From the NCBI GenBank assembly GCA_023898685.1, contig CP060234.1, forward strand, positions 2,666,001 to 2,730,000: a stretch of DNA of 64,000 nucleotides, read 5' to 3'. Made by a program: the position numbers and the translations under genes. This document shows, piece after piece, positions 34,778 to 46,551 of the stretch. Origin of the DNA: Phycisphaeraceae bacterium. Lineage in GTDB: Bacteria > Planctomycetota > Phycisphaerae > Phycisphaerales > UBA1924. The notes beneath the pieces are model-generated. The model was not told the origin of the DNA. It worked only from the letters and a program-made list of their open reading frames with translations, and ran no database searches. How positions within the stretch are numbered: the first letter of the stretch is position 1; each line of letters starts with the position of its first letter.

Positions 34778-35110
34778 TCAGGCCTGCTCGACGCTCAGGA
34801 AGCCCGCGACGGACTTGAGGTCGGGGGCGATCGTGGGTGTCAGCGCCATCTGCCAGGTCGCGCCGTCGGCCACACGGACCACCCGGGCCGGCTTCTCGCG
34901 GCTGGAATAAAGGCGGTTGCCGCGGATGTAGCGGTGCAGCCGATCCAGGCGCACCTTCTGGGCGCGGCGGAGGATCCTCGCGTTGTCCGGGTCGAGGCGC
35001 ATCAGGCGGGCGATGGTGTCGCGGTGGCCCTTGGCGCGGGGCGTCTTGGTGACCGTGCAGCGGACAGCCTGGCCGGGGGCAATCGCGTCGATTTGCTCTG
35101 TCGTCGTCAT
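34778..35110 (-). CDS. Small basic protein of unknown function
   Basis: 110 aa from ATG 35110 (MTTTEQIDAIAPGQAVRC). Highly basic in the middle (TKTPRAKGHRDTIARLMRLD, then RRAQKVRLDRLHRYIRGNRLY), with an SREKPARVVRVADG segment and an ordered C-terminus. This could be a nucleic-acid-binding protein. No signal, TM helix or metal motif. It is monocistronic with its own terminator and diverges from the MEMO1 gene over 155 bases. I do not recognise a named family. Confidence 0.7.
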   Translation of the reverse strand: MTTTEQIDAIAPGQAVRCTVTKTPRAKGHRDTIARLMRLDPDNARILRRAQKVRLDRLHRYIRGNRLYSSREKPARVVRVADGATWQMALTPTIAPDLKSVAGFLSVEQA

Positions 35111-35265
35111 GGCTGGGTCTCTTTTCGCCCGGGCGCCCGCGGCCCGCTTCGGGCCCCGGGGTATCCGGAGCCGGGAAGTGTAGCGGTCCGGCTCGGCCTG
35201 TCCAGAGTGGGCCCTAGAGTGGTGCGCGGGGAGGCGCCCCGCCCAACGATGATGGAGCATCCTGC

Positions 35266-36633
35266 ATGAGCGAGCCGACCCCGCCGACCGCCCCGGTCTT
35301 TGATCCCAACGCCCAGCACCAGGAGCGGCCCAAGCTGCGGCGCGTTCGTGGGTTCCCCCTGCCCATGCAGGGCCCGGATGGCAAGCAGGTGGTGATGCTG
35401 GGGCTGGCCGACGCCCAGCAGATCTCACCGAAGATGGTGGCGACGATGCCGGCGGCCCAGGCGCTGCTCCCGTTGATGGACGGTTCTCGGACGCTCGACG
35501 AGATCGTGGCCGAGGTTGGGCGGGGGCTGACGCGGGAGTTTCTCGAGCCGTTCGTCGCGCAGCTCGACGACGCCGCGCTGCTGCATGGGCCGGTGTTTGA
35601 CGCGATGTTCAACGAGATGAAGACTCGGTATGACGAGGCGGACACGCTGCCGCCCGGCGTGACCGCGGCCTTTGCCGACCAGGTCGTGGCGGCGAAGGTC
35701 GGCGAGGGTGTGACCGACGAGCAGAAGGCCGAGCAGGGCCCCGGTGCCCTCCGTGAGTTGCTGGATCAGTGGATCGATCAGGCGTTGAAGGACGCGGAGA
35801 AGCCCGCGTTCGACACGCTGCCGGCGGCGGTCGTGGCTCCGCATGTCGACTACGTACGCGGGTGGATGAACTATGCCCAGGTGTACGGGCGGCTGCGGGT
35901 GTGCGACCGCCCGGATCGGGTGGTGATCCTGGGGACGAACCACTTCGGCCGGGGCACGGGCGTCGTGGGGTGCGACAAGGGCTTCGAGTCGCCCCTGGGC
36001 ACCAGCCCGCTGGATTCGGGGCTGCTCGAGGCGGTCAAGGCCGAGCTTGGTGCGGACGACGCCCGCAGGATGCTCGAGCACCGCTACGACCACGAGCGGG
36101 AGCACTCGATCGAGCTGCATATCCCCTGGATCCAGCACTGCCTGGGGACCGACGGGGGCGGGTCGTACGTGCCGGTGTTCGCGGCGTTGATCCACGACCC
36201 GTCGGTGAATGCGGGCGAGAGCTACGACGGGGAGGGGCTGGCCTTCGAGCCGTTCGTCGGGGCGTTGAAGGCGGCGCTGGCGAAACTGGGGGGGACGACG
36301 CTGATTGTCAGCTCCGCCGATCTGAGCCACGTCGGGCCCGCGTTCGGCGACCAGAAGGCGCTCGCGGGCGACACCGACGACGCGAAGGCGGCCCGCGATC
36401 AGGTGACCACGCACGACCGGGAGATGATCCAGATGATCGTCGATCGCAAGCCCGATGATCTCATCGCCTCGATGTCTTGGCAGCAGAACCCGACGCGGTG
36501 GTGCTCGATCGGCAATCTCACGGCCACGATGCGCCTCGTGGAGCCCGGCGAGGTGACGCTGCTCGGGTATGTGGCGGCGATGGACCAGCAGGGCGCCGCG
36601 ATGGTCTCGCACGCGGCGATGGCGATGTCCTGA
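35266..36633 (+). CDS. amrB: MEMO1 family protein with N-terminal PqqD-like segment (AmmeMemoRadiSam system protein B)
   Basis: 455 aa from ATG 35266. Residues about 60-115 (LLPLMDGSRTLDEIVAEVG ... FVAQLDDAALL) look like a PqqD-type winged-helix peptide-binding segment. From about 185 the MEMO1 domain is clear: APHVDYVRGW, VVILGTNHFGRG, HSIELHIPWIQHCLG, and IVSSADLSHVGPAFG, including the His residues and the GTNHF and SADLSH motifs of the family fold. MEMO proteins resemble nonhaem iron dioxygenases. In bacteria they partner an AmmeMemo A protein and a radical SAM enzyme; neither is adjacent here. The gene symbol is tentative. The next gene begins five bases after its stop. Confidence 0.85.
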   Translation: MSEPTPPTAPVFDPNAQHQERPKLRRVRGFPLPMQGPDGKQVVMLGLADAQQISPKMVATMPAAQALLPLMDGSRTLDEIVAEVGRGLTREFLEPFVAQLDDAALLHGPVFDAMFNEMKTRYDEADTLPPGVTAAFADQVVAAKVGEGVTDEQKAEQGPGALRELLDQWIDQALKDAEKPAFDTLPAAVVAPHVDYVRGWMNYAQVYGRLRVCDRPDRVVILGTNHFGRGTGVVGCDKGFESPLGTSPLDSGLLEAVKAELGADDARRMLEHRYDHEREHSIELHIPWIQHCLGTDGGGSYVPVFAALIHDPSVNAGESYDGEGLAFEPFVGALKAALAKLGGTTLIVSSADLSHVGPAFGDQKALAGDTDDAKAARDQVTTHDREMIQMIVDRKPDDLIASMSWQQNPTRWCSIGNLTATMRLVEPGEVTLLGYVAAMDQQGAAMVSHAAMAMS

Positions 36634-36638
36634 ACGTG

Positions 36639-36941
36639 ATGGGTCCATGGCCGATCGTCGGGGTCGTCTTCGGGATCGCGCTCATCGTGGCGGGCCTGTG
36701 GGCGGTCGCGATGTCGCGCCGGATGCTGCGGGAGGACGACGTGCCGAATCCGGCCGGGCCGACGCGGCTGGCGCTGGGGGTGACGGGCCTGTTCGTGGGC
36801 TATCACCTGCTGATATGGTCGCTGCCGGGCTGGTCGATGGTGTGCGTGCCCCTGGAGCGCTGGTGGATCGTGGCGGCGGTCGCGGTGCTGGGGCCCGCCG
36901 GATCTCTGCTGGCCGAGTGGCTCGAAAAGCGGACGGAATGA
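36639..36941 (+). CDS. Small three-helix membrane protein
   Basis: 100 aa from ATG 36639 (GTG 36636 is an alternative). Hydrophobic segments at about 4-24 (PIVGVVFGIALIVAGLWAVA), 46-63 (ALGVTGLFVGYHLLIWSL) and 74-93 (WWIVAAVAVLGPAGSLLAEW). It starts five bases after the MEMO1 stop, so it is probably in the same operon. No family recognised. The 192-base gap that follows contains a direct repeat GTCACGGGC twice near 36975 and nothing else I can support. Confidence 0.65.
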   Translation: MGPWPIVGVVFGIALIVAGLWAVAMSRRMLREDDVPNPAGPTRLALGVTGLFVGYHLLIWSLPGWSMVCVPLERWWIVAAVAVLGPAGSLLAEWLEKRTE

Positions 36942-37133
36942 GGAGGTCCGGGGATGGATACTGCCCGCCGAGTGTCACGGGCATGTCACGGGCCGCCACA
37001 CGGGGCATCCGCCGGTCGATATCAGACGGAAGAATGGATGTCGGGCGCCCGTCGTCATGAACGAAAGCGGGCCGTCCAGTAGGATCCCGGCCCACGGGAT
37101 CGGCTTCGAGATTCGGACAGAGAAAGGAACGCC

Positions 37134-39317
37134 ATGCCTTCCTCGAATGTGTGCTGGGGTGTGGAGATCGGGTCGGGGGCGATCAAGGCCCTGAAGCTCG
37201 AACTCGACGGCGACCAGCCGAGAGTCCGCGACTACGCGGTGCTGAACCACTCCAAGGTGTTGTCAACGCCAGAGTTGGATACAGGCGAGGCCGTCCGGGT
37301 CGCGCTCGGGACGCTGACAAGCCAGTTCGACCTTTCGGGCGCCATGCTGGCGATCAGCGTGCCGGGACACCAGTCGTTCGCCCGGTTCGCCAAGCTGCCG
37401 CCGGTCGAGCCCAAGAAGGTGCCGGACATCGTCAAGTTCGAGGCGGTGCAGCAGATCCCGTTCCCCCTGGAAGAGGTGGAGTGGGACTACCAGACGTTCG
37501 TGAGCCCGGACTCGCCCGACATCGAGGTGGGCATCTTCGCGGTCACCCGGCCCCGGATCATGGAGCTGCTGGGGCAGGTGGGTGACGTGGGGTTGACGCC
37601 CGAGATCGCCACCCTGAGCCCCGTCGCCGCGTACAACGCGCTCGCATATGACCTCGAGTTCACCGAGAAGACGCCCGGGACGATCATCCTCGACATCGGG
37701 ACGACCGCGACCGACCTGATCATCGCCGAGGCGGGTCGGGTGTGGGTGCGGACGTTCCCGTTGGGCGGGCATCAGTTCACCGACGCGTTGGTGACGAGCT
37801 TCAAGCTGAGCTACTCGAAGGCGGAGCGGCTGAAGAGGGAGGCCGAGCAGACCAAGCACGCGCGGCACGTGTTCCAGGCGATGAGGCCCGTCTTCACCGA
37901 TCTGGTGCAGGAAGTGCAGCGATCGATCGGCTACTACCAGAGCGTCCATGCGGGAGCCGACCTGAAGCGGCTGATCGGGCTGGGCAACACGTTCCGCCTA
38001 CCGGGCCTGCGGAAGTATCTCAAGCAGCAGCTGCACATGGACATCTACCGCATCGAGGGCTTCAAGCGGCTCAAGGGCCCAGATGGGCGTGAGGCCGACT
38101 TCACCGACGCGTCACTCAACCTGGGCACGGCGTACGGGCTGGCGCTCCAGGGGCTGGGCTTCGCGACGCTCCAGGCCAACGTGATGCCGATCAAGGTGGT
38201 GCGCGACACGATGTGGCGCCGCAAGCGGCTGTGGTTCGGGGCGGCCGCGGGGCTGGCGGCGGCGGCGACGGCGGGCTGGTTCGTGCGACCACTGATGGAC
38301 ATGACCGCCATGAACTCGGTGACCGAGCCCATCGAGATCAAGAAGGTGATCAGCGAGGGCGATCGGCTGAAGGACGAGGCCGAGCAGGCGGGCGTGCTGG
38401 GCGACTCCACCAAGGACACGACGGCGTCGGCGTTGATCGGCCTGCTGGCCAATCGGGGCGTGTACGCCGATCTGGTGAACGACCTGGGGCAGATGCTCGA
38501 GGACATGCGTGGTTCGACGCTGATGCGCCAGGGTGAGGGCACGAAGATCAGGCTCGCGGCGCTGGAAACCGCGTTCGAGCCGGGCGATCCGAATGCGGAG
38601 AAGGCGGCCAAGCCCAAGAACCAGCCCTCGTCGTCGGCCCGCGATCCGCGGACCTCGAGTGGCGGCGGTGGTGGCGGGCTGATGGTCGTGCAGAGGCAGG
38701 GGTTCGACCCGGTGCAGGCCATGATCGGGGCGAGCAGCGCGAGATCGGGCCCCAAGGCGGATTTCCCCGACGAGATGAAGTGGAATGACCAGGAGATCAA
38801 CCTCGCGGCGAAGCGCCGGATCAACGTGACGCTGGAGTTCGCGACGAATCACGCGGACGCCGAGGAAGTGGCGTACGCGGTGGTGGCCTGGCTTCGCGAC
38901 CACCAGGCGCGCGACGGCGTGCCGTACATGATCGCGGTGAAGGAGCTGGACGAGGATGTGTACCAGGAGACGCCTGTCCAGCCGCCGATGCCGACGGGCA
39001 GCCCGCTGTCGCGGTCCGGCCGGTCGTTCGTGAGTCGGCCGACGCCGCGGGGCGGTGGCGGCGGTGGCCTGCTTGTCGTCGGAGGCGGCGGAGGGCGGCC
39101 GGCGATGCCCGGGATGACCCCGTCGTTCACCGCGGGCGCGGCGGACGATGACCCGCAGGCGTTGATCCGTCAGATGAACGAGGTGGCCGCGATCGGGCCC
39201 GAACCAGCGCCGGACCCGGCGACGACCGACGAGCCCCAGGAAAAGGGGTACCAGATCGCCTTCACGCTGCTGCTTGATCTGCCCGAGACCAAGGCGGCGG
39301 AAGGGGGTGACTCGTGA
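37134..39317 (+). CDS. pilM: PilM-like type IV pilus assembly ATPase-fold protein with glycine-rich C-terminal extension
   Basis: 727 aa from ATG 37134, with AGAAAGGA upstream. Residues 1-335 match PilM (actin/FtsA fold): VCWGVEIGSGAIKALKLE, RFAKLPPVEPKKVPDIVKFE, EAVQQIPFPLEEVEWDYQ, IILDIGTTATDLIIAEAG and IGLGNTFRLPGLRKYL. A TM helix near 366-383 (WFGAAAGLAAAATAGWFV) and a periplasmic part follow, as if a PilN-like protein were fused on. The periplasmic part has two glycine-rich inserts (about 505-515 and 640-660, GGGGGGLLVVGGGGGRP). In normal systems PilM and PilN are separate proteins of 350 and 200 aa. It starts a three-gene operon. Confidence 0.85.
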   Translation: MPSSNVCWGVEIGSGAIKALKLELDGDQPRVRDYAVLNHSKVLSTPELDTGEAVRVALGTLTSQFDLSGAMLAISVPGHQSFARFAKLPPVEPKKVPDIVKFEAVQQIPFPLEEVEWDYQTFVSPDSPDIEVGIFAVTRPRIMELLGQVGDVGLTPEIATLSPVAAYNALAYDLEFTEKTPGTIILDIGTTATDLIIAEAGRVWVRTFPLGGHQFTDALVTSFKLSYSKAERLKREAEQTKHARHVFQAMRPVFTDLVQEVQRSIGYYQSVHAGADLKRLIGLGNTFRLPGLRKYLKQQLHMDIYRIEGFKRLKGPDGREADFTDASLNLGTAYGLALQGLGFATLQANVMPIKVVRDTMWRRKRLWFGAAAGLAAAATAGWFVRPLMDMTAMNSVTEPIEIKKVISEGDRLKDEAEQAGVLGDSTKDTTASALIGLLANRGVYADLVNDLGQMLEDMRGSTLMRQGEGTKIRLAALETAFEPGDPNAEKAAKPKNQPSSSARDPRTSSGGGGGGLMVVQRQGFDPVQAMIGASSARSGPKADFPDEMKWNDQEINLAAKRRINVTLEFATNHADAEEVAYAVVAWLRDHQARDGVPYMIAVKELDEDVYQETPVQPPMPTGSPLSRSGRSFVSRPTPRGGGGGGLLVVGGGGGRPAMPGMTPSFTAGAADDDPQALIRQMNEVAAIGPEPAPDPATTDEPQEKGYQIAFTLLLDLPETKAAEGGDS

Positions 39318-40729
39318 GCGGCGTGCTGAACTGGCTGAAGTCGAACATCCTGATCGTGGTCTTCTGTGTGCTGATCGTGGCCCTGCCGCCCGCCGGCTTT
39401 GTGGGCAGTTCGATGTGGAACGCATCGATCAAGAAGGCGGCCGAGGAGAAGCTGTCGACGAACAAGCGGAAGGTCGACGCGGTGTCGAAGGTGCGGTACG
39501 CGCTGCCGCCAATCACGCCGGACGAGCAGCCCTACGAAGATTCGAAGCCGCCGAACGCGGCGTTGACGGCCTACTTCGCGACCCAGCGCGCCGAGCGGCA
39601 GAAGATGATCGAGGACGTCGTGACGCGGGCGGTGCGGTTCAATAAGAAGGACGACCGTTCGGTGCTGCTCACGGGCGTGTTCCCCGGGCTGGACGACGAT
39701 CGCGAAGAGCGTCGCCGGGTGAAGGAGATGGCGGGGCTGATCGTCGGCGACGACGAGACGCCGTCGGTCTACGACGGGTTGTTCCGGTCGATCAACGCGG
39801 GTGAGCCCATGAAGCCCGAGGACGTGGCGCGGCGCGTGGTCGACGCGTACCGGGCCGAGATCGATCGGGCGGGCGGGGACGACCGGGCCATGTCGGAAGA
39901 GGACCGTGACGCGCTGCTCGAGCGTATGAAGAGCCAGCGGCTCGGGGTGTACGCTCGGCGGGCCGAGGAACTGAGCGTGTTCGGATCGAAGGAGGCGTTG
40001 TACGGCAGCGGCTCGTCGGGCATGGCCGCGTCGAGCTCGTCGACGATCATCCAGGAGGTGCCGAGCGGGCCCGACGTGACCGACGCGTTCGTGTGGCAGA
40101 TGGACTACTGGTTCATCGAGGATCTGTTGCGTGCGGTGCAGCTGGCGAATACGACCGAGGACGGCCTCGCCACCGAGGTCCCCCGTTCGCCGGTCAAGCG
40201 GATCGTGTCGATCTCGCTCGACAAGCTCGAATTCCCCGAGGCGGCCGCCGGATCAGCCGGATCGGATGATGAGCCCAGCGGGCGTGCCGCGTCGGGGCCG
40301 CCGACCCGCAACCCGATGGGCATGCCGTCCGGGATGAGGGCGCCGACGGCGTCGCGGGGCCCGAGCGGCGCGCCGGCCGGCCCGGCCGAGGCGTCGTACA
40401 CAGGGCGCGCGCCCGATGAGAAGAACGGGGTGTACCAGATCCGCCGCGGGACGATCACCGTGATCGCCGCGAGCGACAAGCTGGTGCGTTTCTTCGACGC
40501 GTTGAGCAAGGCCAATCTCCTAACGGTGATCGGGGTCGAGCTCAGCGACGTGGATGTCTGGGCGGACCTCGACGAGGGGTACTACTACGGCCCGGACTCC
40601 GTCGTGCGGGCGGAGATCGAGGTGGAGTCGGTCTGGCTGGACTTCTGGCTGGCCGATCTGGTGCCGGACCGCGTGGCGGCGGCGTGGGGCATCGAGCGGC
40701 CGGCGCCCGAGGCGGCCGAGCAGCCGTGA
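39314..40729 (+). CDS. Membrane-anchored coiled-coil-like protein of the PilM operon (PilO-like position)
   Basis: 471 aa, GTG start at 39314 overlapping the PilM stop (GTGA). A TM helix at about 10-32 (NILIVVFCVLIVALPPAGFV) is followed by a charged helical region (AAEEKLSTNKRKVDAVSKV) and a C-terminal alpha/beta domain with GVYQIRRGTITVIAASDKLVRFFDAL, comparable in layout to PilO (one TM, coiled coil, ferredoxin-like fold). A Pro/Gly/Ser/Met-rich linker lies at about 315-365. Sequence similarity to PilO is not strong enough to name it. Likely a periplasmic partner of the PilM fusion. Confidence 0.75.
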   Translation: MSGVLNWLKSNILIVVFCVLIVALPPAGFVGSSMWNASIKKAAEEKLSTNKRKVDAVSKVRYALPPITPDEQPYEDSKPPNAALTAYFATQRAERQKMIEDVVTRAVRFNKKDDRSVLLTGVFPGLDDDREERRRVKEMAGLIVGDDETPSVYDGLFRSINAGEPMKPEDVARRVVDAYRAEIDRAGGDDRAMSEEDRDALLERMKSQRLGVYARRAEELSVFGSKEALYGSGSSGMAASSSSTIIQEVPSGPDVTDAFVWQMDYWFIEDLLRAVQLANTTEDGLATEVPRSPVKRIVSISLDKLEFPEAAAGSAGSDDEPSGRAASGPPTRNPMGMPSGMRAPTASRGPSGAPAGPAEASYTGRAPDEKNGVYQIRRGTITVIAASDKLVRFFDALSKANLLTVIGVELSDVDVWADLDEGYYYGPDSVVRAEIEVESVWLDFWLADLVPDRVAAAWGIERPAPEAAEQP

Positions 40730-40752
40730 GGCGGATCTGAAAGGGGATCGCG

Positions 40753-43059
40753 ATGAGGCTGAAGGGCATCAATCCGATCGAGCAGCACGTTGAGAAGATG
40801 GTGCTGGGCCTGGTGGGCCTGGTGTTCGTGGGCGTGCTGGCGATGCAATTCCTGGTTTCGCCGAACGAGGTCGATTACGACGGGCAGAGGGTGCCGCCGG
40901 ACCAGGTGCTCGCGCGACTGGGCACGAAGGCCGGGGCGCTGCACGGGCAGATGGTCGACCCGTCTCCCGCGTTGCCCACGCTCGAGACGCCCGACCTGGC
41001 CGCCGAATTCGAGCGGGCCTTCGAGGCGCCGATTCTCGACGAGAAGACGATCGCGGCGGTGCCGTTCGGCGATCGGTTCGAGCTCGCGATCTCGGATGTG
41101 CAGAACCTGGATGGCCCGGTCACGCCGCTGACGCTGCCGGAGCCGGGCTCGGCGTTGGTATCGACGCAGTGGGCGACGGTGGATCCGTTCTTCAGGCGTG
41201 CGACGCCGTCGATGGACAAATACCTCCCGAGCGAGCAGCCGCTGGACAAGGCGACGGTGTCGGTCGAGGCGGTGATCAGCGGGAAGTCGATCCACGACGC
41301 CCTCGGCGCGGTGGCGGAGGGTTCGCGGGCGATTCCGACGCACTGGTGGTCGGAGGGCCCGACGGGGCTGGTCGAGGTGCTGTCGGTCGAACTGGAGCGT
41401 GAGTGGATGAACCCGGAGACCGGCGAGTGGTCGGACGCGCAGCCCGTGGAGAACGTGCGCTGGGAGCCCGGCGTGCTCGACGCCTACAACGAGGGCGCGC
41501 CCGAGGGACAGACGTTGACGTGGGACACGCTCAAGGCGTCGGATCTGCGGGCCTTGGCGAGGATGGCCCAGGACGACCCGGGTCTGGTCGCCGAGCCGCC
41601 CTATCTGCCGACGATCGCGGGGCCCGAATGGGCGCCTCCCAGTGAGATGGATGAACTGGAAGCCAAGCTGGACACCGAGGCCGCGATCGATCGCGTTCAG
41701 GCGGAGATCAAGGACCTCCAGGAGGACATCGTTCGTATCCAGGAGGCGAAAGATCGGCAGAAGAGCCGGGCAACCAGCCCGACGTCTTCGTCGGGTCCGA
41801 GGATCACGGGCGGTGGTGGCGGCGGCGGTGGTGGTGTCGTCCGTTCGGGCGGCTCGTCGGCACGCGCACGACCGAAGTCGGGCGCGCGCACGCAGCGGGA
41901 TGATCCGCTCGACAAGCAGATGGACGCGAAGAAGGCGCAGATCGAAGCCCGGAACAAGGAGCTGGACGATCTCTACGCCAAGCTGGACGAGATGAACAAG
42001 GGCGCCTCCGCGACCGGATCGCAGCGGCCTTCACGCGCTCCCACGCGAGGGACGTCGTCGCGGGTGGTTGGCGGCGGTGGAGGCGGCGGCGGAGTCGTGA
42101 TTCTCGGCGGCGGCGGCGGGTCGTCGCGCGATGATCCGAGGATTCCGGGGCGGGGGACCACACGGCCGACCTCGACGCGCCGACCGACGCGTGCGAACGC
42201 GGTCGAATCGCCCGGCCCGCTGCTCGACCAGGAGTCGTATCAGGTGTGGGTGAATGACCTGACGGTTGAGCCCGGCGCGATGTACAGGTATCGGCTGCGT
42301 TACGGCGTGAACAACCCGCTCTTCGGGCGGGAGCGTTCGCTCGGGTCCGAAGACCCGGGGTTGCTCGCCAACGCGAAGGCGCCTCTGGTGTACAGCCCGT
42401 GGACGGAGTGGACCAAGCCGGTCACCGTTGGGCGCAAGGACTATTTCTTCGTCACCTCGGCCCGTGAAGAGGGGCAACTCAACCAGCAGAGCGCGGCGGC
42501 AACGGCGGAGGTGTACCGGATGTTCTACGGGTACTACCGCAAGCACACCGTGACGCTGACGCCCGGCGATGCGGTGCAGGGGGAGTTCCGGCTGCCCGAA
42601 GACCTTCCCAATTTCGTGGACCTCAAGGGCATCGACCAGGCGGCCCTGAGCGCCTACTTCGAGGAACGCAACGCCGAGGAAGAACCGAAGGCTCCGCCGA
42701 GGACGCCCGCCGTTCCGCCGCGCGGCCCCGGGGCGCCGCCGACGCGGGTGCTGGGCGGCGGGGGCGCGCAGGTGAACCCTGACGAGGAGAAGAAGCCCGT
42801 GGATCGTCCCTGGCTGAAGTTCTTCGAGCCCAGGCAGGATCTTCCCATCAACGCGGTGATGCTCGACGTGGCGGTCTACCCCTTGAGCGAGGACGATTCG
42901 ACCCAGTACCAGGTGTTCTTCTTCGACCCGCTCTCCGGGGTGGTGTCACGCCGACCCGATCAGGACCGGGGGAAGACGGAGTATTCGATGGTGGATCGGT
43001 CGGCCCGCCTGGCCGAGACAGCGGAGATTCGTGAGCCGAACGCCGAGTACGTACCCTGA
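40753..43059 (+). CDS. Membrane-anchored glycine-rich protein of the PilM operon
   Basis: 768 aa from ATG 40753 (MRLKGINPIEQHVEKMVLGL), 23 bases after the previous stop. One TM helix near 15-33. Residues about 295-335 and 395-415 are coiled coil (AAIDRVQAEIKDLQEDIVRI; KKAQIEARNKELDDLYAKLD), separated and followed by poly-glycine runs at about 354-363 and 437-460. A beta-rich domain (about 495-600, YQVWVNDLTVEPGAMYRYRL) and a C-terminal beta domain follow. No known pilus subunit matches clearly. Its place suggests an inner-membrane alignment or stalk role (inference). A hairpin terminator follows. Confidence 0.75.
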   Translation: MRLKGINPIEQHVEKMVLGLVGLVFVGVLAMQFLVSPNEVDYDGQRVPPDQVLARLGTKAGALHGQMVDPSPALPTLETPDLAAEFERAFEAPILDEKTIAAVPFGDRFELAISDVQNLDGPVTPLTLPEPGSALVSTQWATVDPFFRRATPSMDKYLPSEQPLDKATVSVEAVISGKSIHDALGAVAEGSRAIPTHWWSEGPTGLVEVLSVELEREWMNPETGEWSDAQPVENVRWEPGVLDAYNEGAPEGQTLTWDTLKASDLRALARMAQDDPGLVAEPPYLPTIAGPEWAPPSEMDELEAKLDTEAAIDRVQAEIKDLQEDIVRIQEAKDRQKSRATSPTSSSGPRITGGGGGGGGGVVRSGGSSARARPKSGARTQRDDPLDKQMDAKKAQIEARNKELDDLYAKLDEMNKGASATGSQRPSRAPTRGTSSRVVGGGGGGGGVVILGGGGGSSRDDPRIPGRGTTRPTSTRRPTRANAVESPGPLLDQESYQVWVNDLTVEPGAMYRYRLRYGVNNPLFGRERSLGSEDPGLLANAKAPLVYSPWTEWTKPVTVGRKDYFFVTSAREEGQLNQQSAAATAEVYRMFYGYYRKHTVTLTPGDAVQGEFRLPEDLPNFVDLKGIDQAALSAYFEERNAEEEPKAPPRTPAVPPRGPGAPPTRVLGGGGAQVNPDEEKKPVDRPWLKFFEPRQDLPINAVMLDVAVYPLSEDDSTQYQVFFFDPLSGVVSRRPDQDRGKTEYSMVDRSARLAETAEIREPNAEYVP

Positions 43060-43070
43060 TAGGGTGCGGG

Positions 43071-43098
43071 AGGGACGAAAAAACGGTCGTCCCTGTTT
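43071..43098 (+). terminator. Hairpin terminator after PilM operon
   Basis: 8-bp perfect stem AGGGACGA (43071-43078) / TCGTCCCT (43087-43094) with an A-rich loop, followed by only a short GTTT. Weak T run but well placed, 11 bases after the operon's last stop and directly before the rRNA promoter. Confidence 0.5.
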
Positions 43099-43124
43099 GA
43101 CCGAAGTGGGATCGCGCCTAGCAT
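43097..43124 (+). promoter_or_regulatory. Probable promoter of the 23S-5S rRNA operon
   Basis: TTGACC at 43097-43102 and TAGCAT at 43119-43124 with 16-base spacing, close to sigma-70 consensus. It lies between the PilM operon terminator and the boxA element, the expected place for an rRNA promoter when 16S is not upstream. Confidence 0.55.
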
Positions 43125-43651
43125 CCCCTCGCCTCTATTCGGAGCGGCTGACGGCCGATTCGGGGAGAGGAAGAAAGCCGTGAAAACGGCGTCGGGTGTC
43201 GTCGGGTCGAACCCGGGGGCATCCGGGCTCTTTGACAACCGGATATCGACGGGCAGTTGATGGCCCCGCCTTGGCTTCGGTCGGCTTGTTGAGTCGCCGG
43301 TCGGAGTCGTTTCCGTCTTGTAGGGCGGGGCCGAAGATGCGAGTATCTCGTAGCGTAAGAGCTGGTGTCGGCCGATCGCGTGTTTGCCGCACGCGTGAGG
43401 CCGGTTGTTCGTCCTGGAATGGTGAGCGGTTTGCCGCGACACCTTGCTCGGTATATCGACCGGGCGGTTCGGTTGTACAAGCTTCCGGACATGGCTTGCG
43501 AAAGAAGGTCTTGCGAAGGCAAGGCTGACGGCAGCAAGTTTGATCATTATGCGATCCAGGGCGTGCACTGTTGCTCTTGTCTGATTCGCGTGAGGCGACC
43601 GGCTTCGTTCTTTGGAACGGGTCGGTGGCGTGATCGCGGCGTCAGGTAGGA
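43125..43651 (+). other. Leader of the 23S rRNA transcript
   Basis: A non-coding stretch of about 530 bases. It holds boxA at 43227, a hairpin GGCCCCGCC (from 43263) with GGCGGGGCC (from 43324), and the 5' arm of the 23S processing stem at its end. No tRNA and no 16S 3' end (no anti-Shine-Dalgarno CCTCCTTT) was found, so this is a true leader and not a 16S-23S spacer. Confidence 0.6.
43227..43238 (+). promoter_or_regulatory. boxA-like antitermination element in the 23S leader
   Basis: GCTCTTTGACAA matches the rRNA boxA element (TGCTCTTTAACAA in E. coli) with one change. BoxA binds NusB/S10 and lets RNA polymerase read long untranslated rRNA. It is about 100 bases downstream of the promoter and 414 bases before 23S. 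Confidence 0.6.

Positions 43652-43658
<7 letters not shown>
43635..43658 (+). other. 5' arm of 23S rRNA processing stem
   Basis: Pairs with 46362-46386 downstream of the gene: CGCGGCGTCAGGTAGGAGTG plus GTCA against TGACCACCCCTACCAGCCGC plus CGCG, about 20 of 24 paired including wobbles. This is the long stem that RNase III normally cuts to release pre-23S, and it fixes the ends of the mature rRNA. Confidence 0.65.
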
Positions 43659-46361
<2,703 letters not shown>

Positions 46362-46369
<8 letters not shown>

Positions 46370-46386
46370 CCTACCAGCCGCCGCGG
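46362..46386 (+). other. 3' arm of 23S rRNA processing stem
   Basis: Complement of 43635-43658 (see that entry). It overlaps the last bases of 23S and extends into the 23S-5S spacer. The rest of the spacer, to 46551, holds further hairpins (for example CGAATCTCG near 46488) but no tRNA. Confidence 0.6.
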
Positions 46387-46551
46387 CGTGCTTGATGAGG
46401 CTTGTCTATGAAAGCCTCAATCGGCCGCACGCGTGCAGCGCTGCGAGAACTCACATCTGCCCGTCGATGCCGGCTTCGGTCCGGTGCCCGAATCTCGTTT
46501 CGGGTTTCGGACCGCAAAGCCGCGTCGGACATGAGAATGTCCGAACGCGGA

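Noticed and set aside
38640..42120. Glycine-rich tracts as a possible frameshift or repeat expansion error
   Set aside because: Frame and flanking domains stay intact on both sides of each tract, so they are treated as real protein segments.
43060..43651. Possible 16S rRNA 3' end or tRNA in the 23S leader
   Set aside because: No anti-Shine-Dalgarno, no tRNA T-loop or acceptor pairing found; the promoter and boxA fit a leader.
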